From: Nocardioides caldifontis
GTDB taxonomy: Bacteria > Actinomycetota > Actinomycetes > Propionibacteriales > Nocardioidaceae
Assembly (NCBI RefSeq): GCF_008087345.1
Contig: NZ_VHIB01000001.1
Coordinates: 806,001-870,000, forward strand
Length of the DNA stretch: 64,000 nt
Direction: 5' to 3'
Numbering within the stretch: position 1 is the stretch's first letter; every line of letters begins with the position of its first letter. The position numbers were made by a program, and so were the translations under genes. The notes beneath the pieces are model-generated. The model made no database searches, was not told the DNA's origin, and worked only from the letters and a program-made list of their open reading frames with translations. Shown here piece by piece: positions 15,596 through 23,811 of the stretch.

Positions 15596-17203
15596 ATGAC
15601 CGACCCCGCACCGCACCCGGGCCCGGAGAACCACGACGACGAGCTCGCGGCGACCGTCCGCGCCGGCTACGCCTTCGAGGGGGCCGCCCTCGAGCTGGGG
15701 CGGCTGGCGGACGGCCCCGACCGGGTCACCGACGTCGACGTACGCATCCCGCTCGCCATGCTCAACCGGCACGGGCTGGTCACGGGCGCCACCGGCACCG
15801 GCAAGACCAAGACGCTGCAGCTGCTCGCCGAGCAGCTGTCGGCCGCGGGGGTGCCGGTGTTCGCCGCCGACATGAAGGGCGACCTCTCGGGGATCGCCGG
15901 GCCGGGCGAGCAGGGCGACAAGGTGCAGGCGAGGGCGCGTGCCGTGGGCCAGGACTGGCAACCGACCGGGTTCCCGGCACAGTTCTTCGCCATCGGCGGC
16001 CAGGGCGAGGGGCTCCCGCTGCGGGCGACGATCTCGTCCTTCGGGCCGCTGCTGCTCTCGAAGGTGCTGGGGCTCAACAAGACCCAGGAGTCCTCGCTCG
16101 CGCTGGTGTTCCACTACGCCGACCAGGCGGGGCTCCCGCTGCTCGACCTCGCCGACCTGCGCGCGGTCGTCCAGCACCTGCTCTCCGACGAGGGCAAGCC
16201 GGAGCTCAAGGCGCTCGGCGGCCTCGCCGCCTCGACCGCGGGGGTGATCCTCCGTGAGCTCGTCGCCCTCGCTGCGGAGGGAGGGGACGCGTTCTTCGGC
16301 GAGCCGGAGCTCGACACCGCCGACCTGCTGCGGCACGACCCGGACGGGCGCGGCGTCGTGTCGCTCGTGGAGCTTCCCGCCCTCCAGGACCGGCCGCGGA
16401 TCTTCTCGACCTTCCTAATGTGGCTGTTGGCCGACCTCTTCAACGAGCTTCCGGAGGTCGGCGACACCGAGAAGCCCGAGCTGGTCTTCTTCTTCGACGA
16501 GGCACACCTGTTGTTCGAGGACGCGTCCCCGGACTTCCTCGAGGCGATCACCCGGACGGTGCGGCTGATCCGGTCCAAGGGCGTCGGCATCTTCTTCGTC
16601 ACCCAGACGCCGACCGACGTCCCCGACGAGGTGCTCGGCCAGCTCGGCTCGCGCATCCAGCACCAGCTCCGCGCCCACACCCCCAAGGACGCCAAGGCGC
16701 TGAAGGCGACGGTGCAGACCTTCCCGCACAGTGCGTACGACGACCTCGGCGAGGTGATCACCTCCCTCACCGTGGGCGAGGCCGTCGTGACCGTCATGGA
16801 CGAGCGCGGCGCTCCCACGCCGGTGGCGAGGACCCTGCTGCGGGCGCCCGAGTCGCTGATGGGCCCGATCACCGCCGACGCGCTGCAGGGAGTGGTCGCC
16901 AGCTCGGCGCTGCGCAGCAAGTACGCCGACCCGGTGGACCGCGAGTCCGCCCGCGAGGTGCTGGCGCAACGGCTGGAGGCCGGGGCCGCCAAGGCGGAGG
17001 CCGAGGCCGAGGCCGGGCAGGCGGGCCGGGCCGAGGCGCCTACCGGCGGGCGGGCGAGCTACCCCCGCAAGCGCTCCGGTGCCACGGAGCGCGAGAAGGA
17101 GAGCGCGGTCGAGCAGGTGCTGAAGTCCGACGCCGCCAAGCTCTTCATGCGCACCGCGGCGCGCGAGATCGCCCGGGGTGTCTTCCGGGTGGGCCGCCGG
17201 TGA
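15596..17203 (+). CDS. HerA-like P-loop ATPase (DUF853, YjgR family)
   Basis: The 535-residue protein belongs to the HerA/FtsK superfamily. Walker A GATGTGKTKT lies near residue 65, Walker B ELVFFFDEAHLLF near 295, and GVGIFFVTQTPTDVPDEVLG carries the sensor and arginine-finger region. YjgR-type proteins are predicted DNA-translocating or helicase ATPases of unknown role. The C terminus is an Ala/Glu-rich linker followed by a basic helix. The next gene overlaps its stop (GTGA). Confidence 0.9.
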   Translation: MTDPAPHPGPENHDDELAATVRAGYAFEGAALELGRLADGPDRVTDVDVRIPLAMLNRHGLVTGATGTGKTKTLQLLAEQLSAAGVPVFAADMKGDLSGIAGPGEQGDKVQARARAVGQDWQPTGFPAQFFAIGGQGEGLPLRATISSFGPLLLSKVLGLNKTQESSLALVFHYADQAGLPLLDLADLRAVVQHLLSDEGKPELKALGGLAASTAGVILRELVALAAEGGDAFFGEPELDTADLLRHDPDGRGVVSLVELPALQDRPRIFSTFLMWLLADLFNELPEVGDTEKPELVFFFDEAHLLFEDASPDFLEAITRTVRLIRSKGVGIFFVTQTPTDVPDEVLGQLGSRIQHQLRAHTPKDAKALKATVQTFPHSAYDDLGEVITSLTVGEAVVTVMDERGAPTPVARTLLRAPESLMGPITADALQGVVASSALRSKYADPVDRESAREVLAQRLEAGAAKAEAEAEAGQAGRAEAPTGGRASYPRKRSGATEREKESAVEQVLKSDAAKLFMRTAAREIARGVFRVGRR

Positions 17204-17586
17204 GCCGGGACGCCGGGAGCGACGTCGAGCAGCTGCAGGCGCTCAAGCACGCCTACCTGCGCCACCTCGACCTCAAGCAGTGGGACGAGTTCGGCGCGCT
17301 GTTCACTCCCCACGCGACCGGCTCCTACGCCGAGCTGACCTTCTCGTCGAGGGACGGGATCGTCGACTACCTGCGCGAGACGGCCGAGACGATCGTGGAG
17401 CTGGTGTTCGTGCCGGCGTACGACGTGGCGATCGAGGGGGCGGCCTTCTACTCCGACCGGATGGCCCGGACCCCGGAGGGATGGCGGTTCACCCATGTGG
17501 GCTACCGCCGCACCTTCGAGGCGTCCTGGACGATGTCCGCCGTGCCGGGGTGGAGCTTCGAGGTCGGCACGGCCTACCACGGCTGA
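17200..17586 (+). CDS. SnoaL/NTF2-like protein, probably internally shortened
   Basis: The 128-residue protein has the N-terminal helices of a SnoaL-like domain (LKHAYLRHLDLKQWDEFGAL) and the C-terminal GAAFYSDRMARTPEGWRFTH strand with its usual YRRTFE follow-on. The middle strand, usually an H-x-x-HHPE block and the D/G-W segment, is missing: ETIVELVF runs straight to VPAYDV. Relatives are usually around 150 residues. It may be a decayed or minimal version. GTG 17200 overlaps the ATPase stop by 4 nt. Confidence 0.65.
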   Translation: MSRDAGSDVEQLQALKHAYLRHLDLKQWDEFGALFTPHATGSYAELTFSSRDGIVDYLRETAETIVELVFVPAYDVAIEGAAFYSDRMARTPEGWRFTHVGYRRTFEASWTMSAVPGWSFEVGTAYHG

Positions 17587-17607
17587 GCGGACCGCCCCCT
17601 CGCGGGG

Positions 17608-17862
17608 TCAGGCGCTCCAGCGGACGGACTCGACGAAGAAGTCCGCCACCGGGCTGACCCCCTGCAGGTCGGCGCGCTCGGCGAAGAGCTCGGTCAGCTC
17701 GTGGCTGCTGCGGGCGCGGCGCCGGTTGCGGGTCGCCAGGCGGCGCTCGGCGGTGCCGTCGACCCGGGTGGGCCCGGTGCTGGTGGTCGTGGTGGTGACG
17801 CCGGCCGGGGTGAGGGCCAGGGAACCGGTGGGCTGGACCTCGGTGAAGGACGTGCGTGCCAT
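17608..17862 (-). CDS. Small Thr-rich protein of unknown function
   Basis: The 84-residue frame starts at ATG 17862 with GAGGAG about 7 nt upstream. It has a Thr-rich stretch (GVTTTTTSTGPT near residue 22), a basic patch (RRLATRNRRRARSS), and a C-terminal amphipathic segment ending ADFFVESVRWSA. I do not recognise a family, and there is no signal peptide or membrane helix. The codon pattern looks coding and the start context is good. It could be a small DNA-binding or stress protein, but nothing shows this. Confidence 0.55.
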   Translation of the reverse strand: MARTSFTEVQPTGSLALTPAGVTTTTTSTGPTRVDGTAERRLATRNRRRARSSHELTELFAERADLQGVSPVADFFVESVRWSA

Positions 17863-17916
17863 CGGAGCTCCTCTCGTGGTGGAAGGGGGTTGCTGGAAGC
17901 GAAGCACCGTGAATCG

Positions 17917-17946
17917 ACGGCCGTGTGCACGCTGCGTTACGGCCGT
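17917..17946. promoter_or_regulatory. Twin ACGGCCGT palindromes, candidate operator
   Basis: Two identical 8-bp palindromes start at 17917 and 17939, 22 bp apart (two helical turns), with GTGCAC between them. They lie in the gap between the small Thr-rich gene (minus) and the catalase-like gene (plus), so they could control both. Confidence 0.4.
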
Positions 17947-18010
17947 GCGACAGGCGGTGTGATCCCGGACGCACCGGTTGCCCGGCTGCGTGCCGGGGTA
18001 GGGGCTGACC

Positions 18011-18694
18011 ATGCCCCAGGAGCGTTCCGCGACCCCCGCCCCCCGCACCGGCCTCGTCGGTGCTCTGGGAGCCGTCCCCGGCGCGGTGCTGGGCGCCACC
18101 TTCGGCGCCGTCGCCAAGGTGCGCCGGACCAAGCCCCTGCACCCGGTGGGCCGGGTGGGCGACGCGACGCTGGTGGTCACCGACCCCAGGCCCCGGCTCG
18201 GCGTCCCGCTGCTCGCAGCCGAGGGGACGCACCGCTGCTTCGCGCGCTGGTCCCGCGCCGCCGGGCTGCCGAGCCCGCTGCCCGACGTGGAAGGGCTGGC
18301 GCTCCGGCTGGAGGAGCCCCGAGCCGACCTGCTGTTCGCCTCGACCGGGACCGGGTCCGTCGGGAGGTACCTGCTGACGCCGAGAGGGTCAGGCTCCCAC
18401 GGCACGCAGACGACGCTGCTGCCGGTCGCCTCCGCGGCCGGGCCGCTCCTGTTCGCGGTCACCCCGGCAGGCGACGGGGAACCGCCGCGGCGCTACACGC
18501 TCTCGGTCGCCTGCGGGTCAAGGGAGTGGGAGACCGTCGGCCGGGTCGAGGTCGACCGGTGGCGTGACGACGAGCCGACCCGGTTCGACCCCGTCACGCA
18601 CATGCTCCCCGGGACCGAGCAGTACCCCGTCGTACGCCTGCTGCGGGAGCCGTCGTACCTCCTGGCCCGCAAGGCCGCGTCGCCTCGCACCTGA
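18011..18694 (+). CDS. Catalase-fold-like conserved protein, function unknown
   Basis: The 227-residue protein has an arrangement seen in short heme-catalase relatives: RCFARWSRAAGLPSPLPDVE, then a DLLFAST strand, and a C-terminal RFDPVTHMLPG block. Related actinobacterial proteins are often labelled phosphodiesterase or catalase-like; I recall this from the family and cannot verify it. The catalytic His/Asn pair and the proximal heme Tyr of true catalases are not evident, so enzyme activity is doubtful. An N-terminal Gly/Ala helix (LVGALGAVPGAVLGATFG) may anchor it to a membrane. Confidence 0.5.
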   Translation: MPQERSATPAPRTGLVGALGAVPGAVLGATFGAVAKVRRTKPLHPVGRVGDATLVVTDPRPRLGVPLLAAEGTHRCFARWSRAAGLPSPLPDVEGLALRLEEPRADLLFASTGTGSVGRYLLTPRGSGSHGTQTTLLPVASAAGPLLFAVTPAGDGEPPRRYTLSVACGSREWETVGRVEVDRWRDDEPTRFDPVTHMLPGTEQYPVVRLLREPSYLLARKAASPRT

Positions 18695-18702
18695 CGTGCC
18701 GG

Positions 18703-18738
18703 GCCGCCCCTCGTGGCGGTCACGGGAGGCGGCTCGAC
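18703..18738. repeat. Dispersed palindromic repeat family, copy B (imperfect)
   Basis: GCCGCCCCTCGTGGCG (18703-18718) is followed by the degenerate right arm GGAGGCGGCTCGAC. It sits between the convergent ends of the catalase-like gene and the FAD oxidoreductase gene and may serve as a terminator. Confidence 0.55.
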
Positions 18739-18749
18739 AGAGGTCAGAC

Positions 18750-18782
18750 GCGGGTCACACGCCGGTCACTCGCCGGTCACTC
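18750..18782 (-). repeat. 11-bp tandem repeat spanning the oxidoreductase stop codon
   Basis: Three near-identical units (GGCGAGTGACC on the minus strand; the third is diverged) run through and past the TGA of the FAD oxidoreductase. Slippage here would change only the 3' untranslated end. Confidence 0.6.
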
Positions 18783-20171
18783 GCCGGGGACGACGTGGTT
18801 GGCGAGGAACACCTCGCGCGGGTCCACCGCGCTGCGCACCGCGCGCAGCCGCGCCCACGCTCCTTCCTCGTACGCCGCGGCCACGTCGGCCGGCCCCTCG
18901 GCGAAGTTGAGGAAGCTCTTGCCGTTGGACCACGGCTCGAGCGCGGTGGTCGTCCGGGCGACGTCGACCATCCCCTGCTGCGCCATCTCGGGGGTGGCGG
19001 CGATGGCGACGAAGAAGCCGAGGTACGCCGCGGGCACCATCGACAGCGCGCCGCCGTCCGGGGCCGGGCGGCCCAGGGCACCGCCGAGCTGGCGGAGCTC
19101 CGCGATCATCAACGAGGTCTGCACGCCGGGGCCCACAGCGGCGAGGAACGCGTCGACGGCACCGTCGGTCAGGGCGTCGAAGCAGGCGCTGCCGCCGACC
19201 GACGGCGTCGGCCCCTCGGGGTCCATGTGCAGCCGCGACAGCGCCGCGGCGGGCGTGCGGGCGAACGTGTCCATCTCCGGCTCGAGGGCCCGCAGCCCGG
19301 CGACCAGCTCCGCACCGCGCTCGTCGTCCCCGAGGACCGCGCCGTCGACCACGACGAGCTGACGGCCACGGAGGAACTCCGGCAGCTCGGGCATCGGGGG
19401 GAACCGCATCACGCGGAGCGCGGTGGTGACCTCCTCGGGAGCGGTCGCCGACCAGGCCGCCCAGTGGCGCACCACCTTCTCGGCGTGCTGGAGGTCCCAG
19501 AGCATCATCCCGGCGTACGCGTCGGCGATCGGGAAGAGCCGGAGCTCGAGCGCGGTGACGACACCGAAGCTGCCGCCGCCCCCGCGGACCGCCCAGAACA
19601 GCTCCGCGTTCTCCTCGGTGGTGGCGCGGAGCTGCTCGCCGTCGGCGGTGACCAGCTCGACCGCGGTGATGCTGTTCGTGGCGAGCCCGAGCTTGCGGGC
19701 GTACCACCCGATGCCGCCGCCCAGCGCGTAGCCGGCGACGGCGACGTCCGGCGACGATCCGTGCAGCGCCGCGAGCCCGTGCGGCGCCGCCGCCTCGACG
19801 ACCTCCTGCCAGAGCGTCCCGCCCCCGACGCGGGCAACCCGGCGCTCGGCGTCGACGGTCACGCCTCGCAGCTCGCCGGTGCGCAGGACAACGACGTCGT
19901 CGAGGTCGTGCTGGACGAGTGCCGCGGCCGCGTGGCCGGTGCTCTGGGGCGCGACGCGGAGGCCGAGCACCGCGCAGTGCCGCACGACGGCGGCCACCTG
20001 GTCGGCGCTGGCGGGCACCGCGACCGCGGCGGGACGCTGGTCGACGGCGACGTTCCAGGGCATCCGTACGGCGTCGTACGACGGGTCGCCGGGGAGGTGC
20101 ACGATGTCGCCGCAGAGCTCTTTGAGCCGGTGGGCCGCGGAGTCGGTCGGGGCGGATGTGGTGACGGACAT
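18777..20171 (-). CDS. FAD-linked oxidoreductase (berberine-bridge/PCMH family)
   Basis: The 464-residue protein has a PCMH-type FAD domain (residues 40-215) and a C-terminal BBE segment. STGHAAAALVQ supplies the His that commonly carries FAD covalently. The second attachment Cys of bicovalent members is replaced: GSSPDVAVAGYALGGGIGW has Ser where Cys is usual, so FAD is probably held by His alone. WSNGKSFLNFAEG is the BBE motif. The ATG at 20171 has AGGA upstream. It is second in an operon with a RidA protein and divergent from a LuxR regulator. Confidence 0.88.
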   Translation of the reverse strand: MSVTTSAPTDSAAHRLKELCGDIVHLPGDPSYDAVRMPWNVAVDQRPAAVAVPASADQVAAVVRHCAVLGLRVAPQSTGHAAAALVQHDLDDVVVLRTGELRGVTVDAERRVARVGGGTLWQEVVEAAAPHGLAALHGSSPDVAVAGYALGGGIGWYARKLGLATNSITAVELVTADGEQLRATTEENAELFWAVRGGGGSFGVVTALELRLFPIADAYAGMMLWDLQHAEKVVRHWAAWSATAPEEVTTALRVMRFPPMPELPEFLRGRQLVVVDGAVLGDDERGAELVAGLRALEPEMDTFARTPAAALSRLHMDPEGPTPSVGGSACFDALTDGAVDAFLAAVGPGVQTSLMIAELRQLGGALGRPAPDGGALSMVPAAYLGFFVAIAATPEMAQQGMVDVARTTTALEPWSNGKSFLNFAEGPADVAAAYEEGAWARLRAVRSAVDPREVFLANHVVPGE

Positions 20172-20221
20172 GGTGGTCCTGCTTTCGTGTCGGGTTGACG
20201 TGAATTCGTTGTTGGGTGCGG

Positions 20222-20626
20222 TCAGCGCATGGCGAGGCCGTCGATGCTGACGGTCATGCCGGGGACGAGGAGGCGGGAGACCTCGAGGAGGGTCGCCGGT
20301 GGACGGGCCCCTTCCCCGCCGAGGTGCTCGACGAGGGTGTCGTAGACGTCGAGCAGCCCGGGGAGGTCCGTGGTGTAGACGCGGAGCTGGACGACGTCGC
20401 ACCACCCCAGGCCGGCGGCCTCGAGCACGCCGGCCACGTTCGCCAGCGTCAGCGCGAGCTGCGCGGCCGGGTCGTCCTCGTGGACCAGCCGCCCGCTCCC
20501 GTCGAGCGGTCCCTGGGCGGCGATCGTGAGGACCCGGGTCGGCGCGGTGAGGAGCCGGCCCTGGTCGAACCCGAGCCCCTGGGACCAGTCGGACGGGTTC
20601 ACCTCGAGCGGCGCGGTCGTCGTCAT
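20222..20626 (-). CDS. RidA/YjgF-family protein
   Basis: The 134-residue protein opens MTTTAPLEVNPSDWSQGLGF and has the family's core VLTIAAQGPLDGSGRLVHED. RidA members hydrolyse reactive imines and enamines from PLP or flavin enzymes. Pairing with a FAD oxidoreductase, which makes imines from amines, fits that role. The C-terminal Arg-E region is replaced by VSRLLVPGMTVSIDG, so specificity may differ from archetypal RidA. It leads the operon. Confidence 0.85.
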   Translation of the reverse strand: MTTTAPLEVNPSDWSQGLGFDQGRLLTAPTRVLTIAAQGPLDGSGRLVHEDDPAAQLALTLANVAGVLEAAGLGWCDVVQLRVYTTDLPGLLDVYDTLVEHLGGEGARPPATLLEVSRLLVPGMTVSIDGLAMR

Positions 20627-20660
20627 GGCCACCACCCTCGGGCCCACCACGGGTCGCGAA

Positions 20661-20732
20661 CCATCCCACAGGGCCCGGGAATCGCGGGTCGACGGTCGTG
20701 GGGGTCCCGGGACCCCCACAAATGTGGGATGG
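20661..20732. promoter_or_regulatory. Nested inverted repeats, candidate operator of the divergent LuxR/oxidoreductase locus
   Basis: CCATCCCACA (20661-20670) faces its exact inverse TGTGGGATGG (20723-20732). Between them lies a perfect 22-bp palindrome at 20698-20719, and CCCACA-AA-TGTGGG (20715-20728) overlaps the right site. All lie between the starts of ridA (20626) and the LuxR gene (20767). A GACACT hexamer (20754-20759) is 7 nt before the LuxR ATG. Confidence 0.6.
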
Positions 20733-20766
20733 CGGAGCCGGGCCTCCAGCCACGACACTGTCCGCC

Positions 20767-21900
20767 ATGGGTCGGGGCCTCATGGAGCAGCGCGTGCTGC
20801 GCGACGTCGACGTGGTCGCCCGGGCAGGGCTCGAGCTCGAGAGCTTCCTCGCCGAGGCGATCGAGTCGGTCAACCGCGCGGTGCCGCACGTCGCGTCCTG
20901 CCTGGCCACCGTCGACCCCAGCACGCTGCTGCTGACCGGCACCGTCAAGTTCGGTCGGCTCCGAGGCATCGACAGCCACGACCACGAGTGGGGGCTCGTG
21001 GAGTACGGCTCCTCGGAGCCGACCGCCTTCCGCAACCTCGGCACCAGCGAGCACCCGGCTGCCGCCATGCACCTGCTGGCGTCACGCACCGGGCAGCGCT
21101 CGGCGCGCATGGAGGAGTTCATGCGCCCCAACTTCGGGTTCACCGACGAGCTGCGCGTCGTGTTCCGCGACCGCGGCCAGGTGTGGGGCGGCGCGGCGCT
21201 GTTCCGCGACGGCAGCGACCGCGAGCACTTCGACGACGACGACGTCGAGTTCGCCGCGTCGCTCTCGTCGGTGATGTCGGTGGGCATGCGCGCCGGCATC
21301 CTCGCCAGCCTGGCGGCCGACCCAACGCCGGCGCCGACCGGTCCGGCGGTCGTCATCGTGGGGGCGGACGGCACCGTCCAGCAGGTCAGTGCCGGCGCGG
21401 AGCAGCGGCTCGAGCAGCTGGTGGGCAGTGCGACCGCGCTCGAGGCGGCCGGGATCATCACCTCGCTGGTGGGAGCCGCCCGGCGCTACGCCCGCGGCGA
21501 GGTCGACCTCCCGCCGCGGTGCCGCGTCCGGTCGCGCAGCGGGATGTGGCTGGTGCTGCACGCGACGCCGCTCAGCCCGCGCGGGGACACCCACGGCGAC
21601 GTGGTGGTGACGATCGACGAGGCGCGTCCGCCGGAGATCGTGCCGCTCGTGGTCGCCGCCTTCGACCTCACCCAGCGCGAGCGCGACGTCACCCAGCTGG
21701 TGCTGCAGGGCGTCGACACCAAGGAGATCGCCGCGTCGCTGCACCTCTCGACCTACACGGTGCAGGACCACCTGAAGTCCGTGTTCGAGAAGGCAGGGGT
21801 GCGGAGCCGTCGCGAGCTGATCGCCCGGATCTACTTCGACCAGTACGTCCCGCGGATGGGCACCGAGGTCGGCCCGAGCGGCTGGTTCGCCGGGGTCTGA
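20767..21900 (+). CDS. LuxR-type regulator with N-terminal GAF-like sensor
   Basis: The 377-residue protein has a C-terminal LuxR HTH: LTQRERDVTQLVLQGVDTKEIAASL, then LSTYTVQDHLKSVFEKAG near residues 305-355. There is no receiver domain. The first 170 residues resemble a GAF-type sensor (an RVVFRDRGQVWGGAALFR strand pair), followed by a PAS-like strand segment. It is transcribed away from the FAD oxidoreductase/ridA pair across an operator-rich gap, so it probably senses the substrate and controls those genes. ATG 20767 is preferred to the in-frame GTG inside the palindrome. Confidence 0.87.
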   Translation: MGRGLMEQRVLRDVDVVARAGLELESFLAEAIESVNRAVPHVASCLATVDPSTLLLTGTVKFGRLRGIDSHDHEWGLVEYGSSEPTAFRNLGTSEHPAAAMHLLASRTGQRSARMEEFMRPNFGFTDELRVVFRDRGQVWGGAALFRDGSDREHFDDDDVEFAASLSSVMSVGMRAGILASLAADPTPAPTGPAVVIVGADGTVQQVSAGAEQRLEQLVGSATALEAAGIITSLVGAARRYARGEVDLPPRCRVRSRSGMWLVLHATPLSPRGDTHGDVVVTIDEARPPEIVPLVVAAFDLTQRERDVTQLVLQGVDTKEIAASLHLSTYTVQDHLKSVFEKAGVRSRRELIARIYFDQYVPRMGTEVGPSGWFAGV

Positions 21901-21905
21901 CCCCG

Positions 21906-21965
21906 GCGGGTGTGCCAGCGGGTGTGCCGATGGGTGTGCCGGTGGGTGTGCCGGCGGGACTGCCG
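21906..21965 (+). repeat. 12-bp tandem repeat, five units, between two genes
   Basis: Five units of the form GCGGGTGTGCCG (last one diverged) fill the gap between the LuxR stop and the hydrolase start. In one frame it would read A-G-V-P repeats, but no start serves it. Confidence 0.75.
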
Positions 21966-21979
21966 GGGACGATGGCGCG

Positions 21980-22792
21980 GTGACCGATCTCGACACCGAC
22001 CTCGTCGTCCACCGGCACGGGCTGCCCCCGGGCCCCGGGGTGCCCACGCTGTTCTTCCTCCACGGCCTCACCGACTCCGGCTCGGGGTGGCCGGAGGCGG
22101 TGCGTCACTGGGGTGCGAGCCACGCGATCGTCGCCGTCGACCAGCGGGGCCACGGCGGTTCGCCGCGGTTCACCCCCGCCGAGCTCGAGCAGGGGCCGGG
22201 CGAGGTGTTCGTGCGGGACGCGGTCCGGGTGCTCGAGCAGCTCGACCGCCCGGTCGTCGTCGGCCACTCGATGGGCGGAGCGGTCGCGCTGGCGGCCGGC
22301 GTACGACGTCCTGAGCTCGTGCGTGCGCTGGTCCTCGAGGACCCCGCCCCGCGCGGGCCGGGGGAGCCGCTGGCGACCGGCCGCGGCGCGGAGTTCCTCG
22401 AGGGGGTCCGGCAGAGCCTGGCCGCGCCCGACGAGGAGGCGTTGTACCGGCTGCGCAAGGAGGCCCACCCGGACTGGCCCGACTCCGAGCTGCTGGTCAC
22501 CGGCATCGCCGAGCAGCAGATGGACCTCGAGTTCCTGGGCCGCGGGAGCTACAAGCCGGAGTCGCCGTGGACCGAGATGTTCGCGTCGGTGACCGTCCCC
22601 ACGCTGGTGGTCTCGGGGGACCGGGCCGACGAGGTCGTGGTCGGTCAGGAGATCGAGGCCGGGCTCGCGGAGATCGGCAACGAGCGGGTCACGCTGGTGC
22701 GGGTCCCCGGGACGGGCCACTGCCCGCGCCGTGAGAACCCGGAGGAGTTCTACCGGACGGTGGACCACTGGTTGGCGGCGCTGGGTTCCTGA
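21980..22792 (+). CDS. Alpha/beta hydrolase
   Basis: The 270-residue protein has the nucleophile elbow GHSMGGAVAL (Ser near residue 96), the oxyanion strand LFFLHGLTDSGSGW, an acid in VVSGDRADEVV, and the C-terminal catalytic His in GTGHCPRREN. Substrate unknown. GTG 21980 is used. It may be co-transcribed with the LuxR gene, from which it is separated only by the tandem repeat. Confidence 0.87.
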   Translation: MTDLDTDLVVHRHGLPPGPGVPTLFFLHGLTDSGSGWPEAVRHWGASHAIVAVDQRGHGGSPRFTPAELEQGPGEVFVRDAVRVLEQLDRPVVVGHSMGGAVALAAGVRRPELVRALVLEDPAPRGPGEPLATGRGAEFLEGVRQSLAAPDEEALYRLRKEAHPDWPDSELLVTGIAEQQMDLEFLGRGSYKPESPWTEMFASVTVPTLVVSGDRADEVVVGQEIEAGLAEIGNERVTLVRVPGTGHCPRRENPEEFYRTVDHWLAALGS

Positions 22793-22829
22793 CGAGTCGT
22801 GCCGGACCGGGTTCGCGCGCCGGCGCCGA

Positions 22830-23669
22830 TCACGGGACAGCCTCGAAGACGGCGGTCACCTCGGCGTACCTCGCGCCGGTCGGCAAGGTGCAGAGCGTGG
22901 TCGTCTCGGCCGCACACACACCCGTCCAGCGGACGAAGCGTGCTGTCGACGGCGACCTGGCCTGGAGCGTGTGGACCTCGTGGTCGAGGAAGGAGTAGAA
23001 GCAGGGCGAGCGCATCTCACCCAACCCGACGGGCGACCCGGCCGGCACGCAGTGACCGACCCGCGCCTTCTGCGCCGACTCGTTGGTGAGCAGCACCTCG
23101 CTCCGCTGCGGACCCTCCACGCTGAGCAGCAGCTCGGTCGAGTCCCGCTCGCAGAACATGGTGATGTTCCCGTTCTGGAGGTGAAGCTTGGTGAAGCCGG
23201 GGTTGTCCGTGTCGGTGGCGCACGGCAGGTGGCGCAGGTCCTCGACCGAGGTCATCCCGGCTCCGTCCTGCCCGGCGGGGCCCGCCGGACCGGGTTCGCC
23301 CTGCGGCCCGGGCTCGCCCTGCGGTCCCGCCGGACCCGGCTCGCCCTGAGGCCCGGGCTCGCCCTGCGGTCCCGCGGGACCGGTCTCGCCGCGGGGGCCC
23401 TGCTCGCCCTGTGGTCCGGCAGGGCCCGGCTCCCCCGCCGGGCCCTCGGCGTTCCAGCTCAGCGGGCGCTCCGCCGCCCGGCACTGGGACGGGTCGTCGA
23501 CCACGCGCATGTTGCCGTTGGTGCTGTGGACGCAGCCGTGGATGAGGTCCGTGGTCGGTGCGGAGACGGCGGTGATCGCCGTCGCCACGCCCGCGCTGCC
23601 GACCAAGGCCCCGACGACGAGCGAGAGGGTGACGGCGCGACGACGTCCGGTCGGTAGTGACAGTCCCAT
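22830..23669 (-). CDS. Exported collagen-like protein
   Basis: The 279-residue protein has an N-terminal signal or anchor ([20 protein letters not shown], residues about 12-31). A short Cys-containing segment is followed by 21 unbroken Gly-X-Y triplets rich in GPA, GEP and GPQ (about residues 78-140). A C-terminal globular domain of about 135 residues has several Cys ([28 protein letters not shown]). This is the architecture of bacterial collagen-like surface proteins, which trimerise through the triplets. The globular domain is not one I recognise. It is monocistronic. Confidence 0.82.
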   Translation of the reverse strand: MGLSLPTGRRRAVTLSLVVGALVGSAGVATAITAVSAPTTDLIHGCVHSTNGNMRVVDDPSQCRAAERPLSWNAEGPAGEPGPAGPQGEQGPRGETGPAGPQGEPGPQGEPGPAGPQGEPGPQGEPGPAGPAGQDGAGMTSVEDLRHLPCATDTDNPGFTKLHLQNGNITMFCERDSTELLLSVEGPQRSEVLLTNESAQKARVGHCVPAGSPVGLGEMRSPCFYSFLDHEVHTLQARSPSTARFVRWTGVCAAETTTLCTLPTGARYAEVTAVFEAVP

Positions 23670-23811
23670 GGGGCCCCCGTGTTCCTGGACCGAGGCGCCC
23701 GCCCCGGTCCGACGAAGATAGGGACCGCCGACCGCGCACGACACTGCCGTTGGTCCTGCAGGTCGGCATGCCGAGGCCCGGCCGGGGCCGCTCGGGTTGT
23801 GGAGAGCCGAA

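Noticed and set aside
18777-21461. A single 894-residue fusion of FAD oxidoreductase with upstream sequence
   Set aside because: The upstream part overlaps ridA and the LuxR gene in other frames. The oxidoreductase has a proper ATG and ribosome-binding site at 20171.
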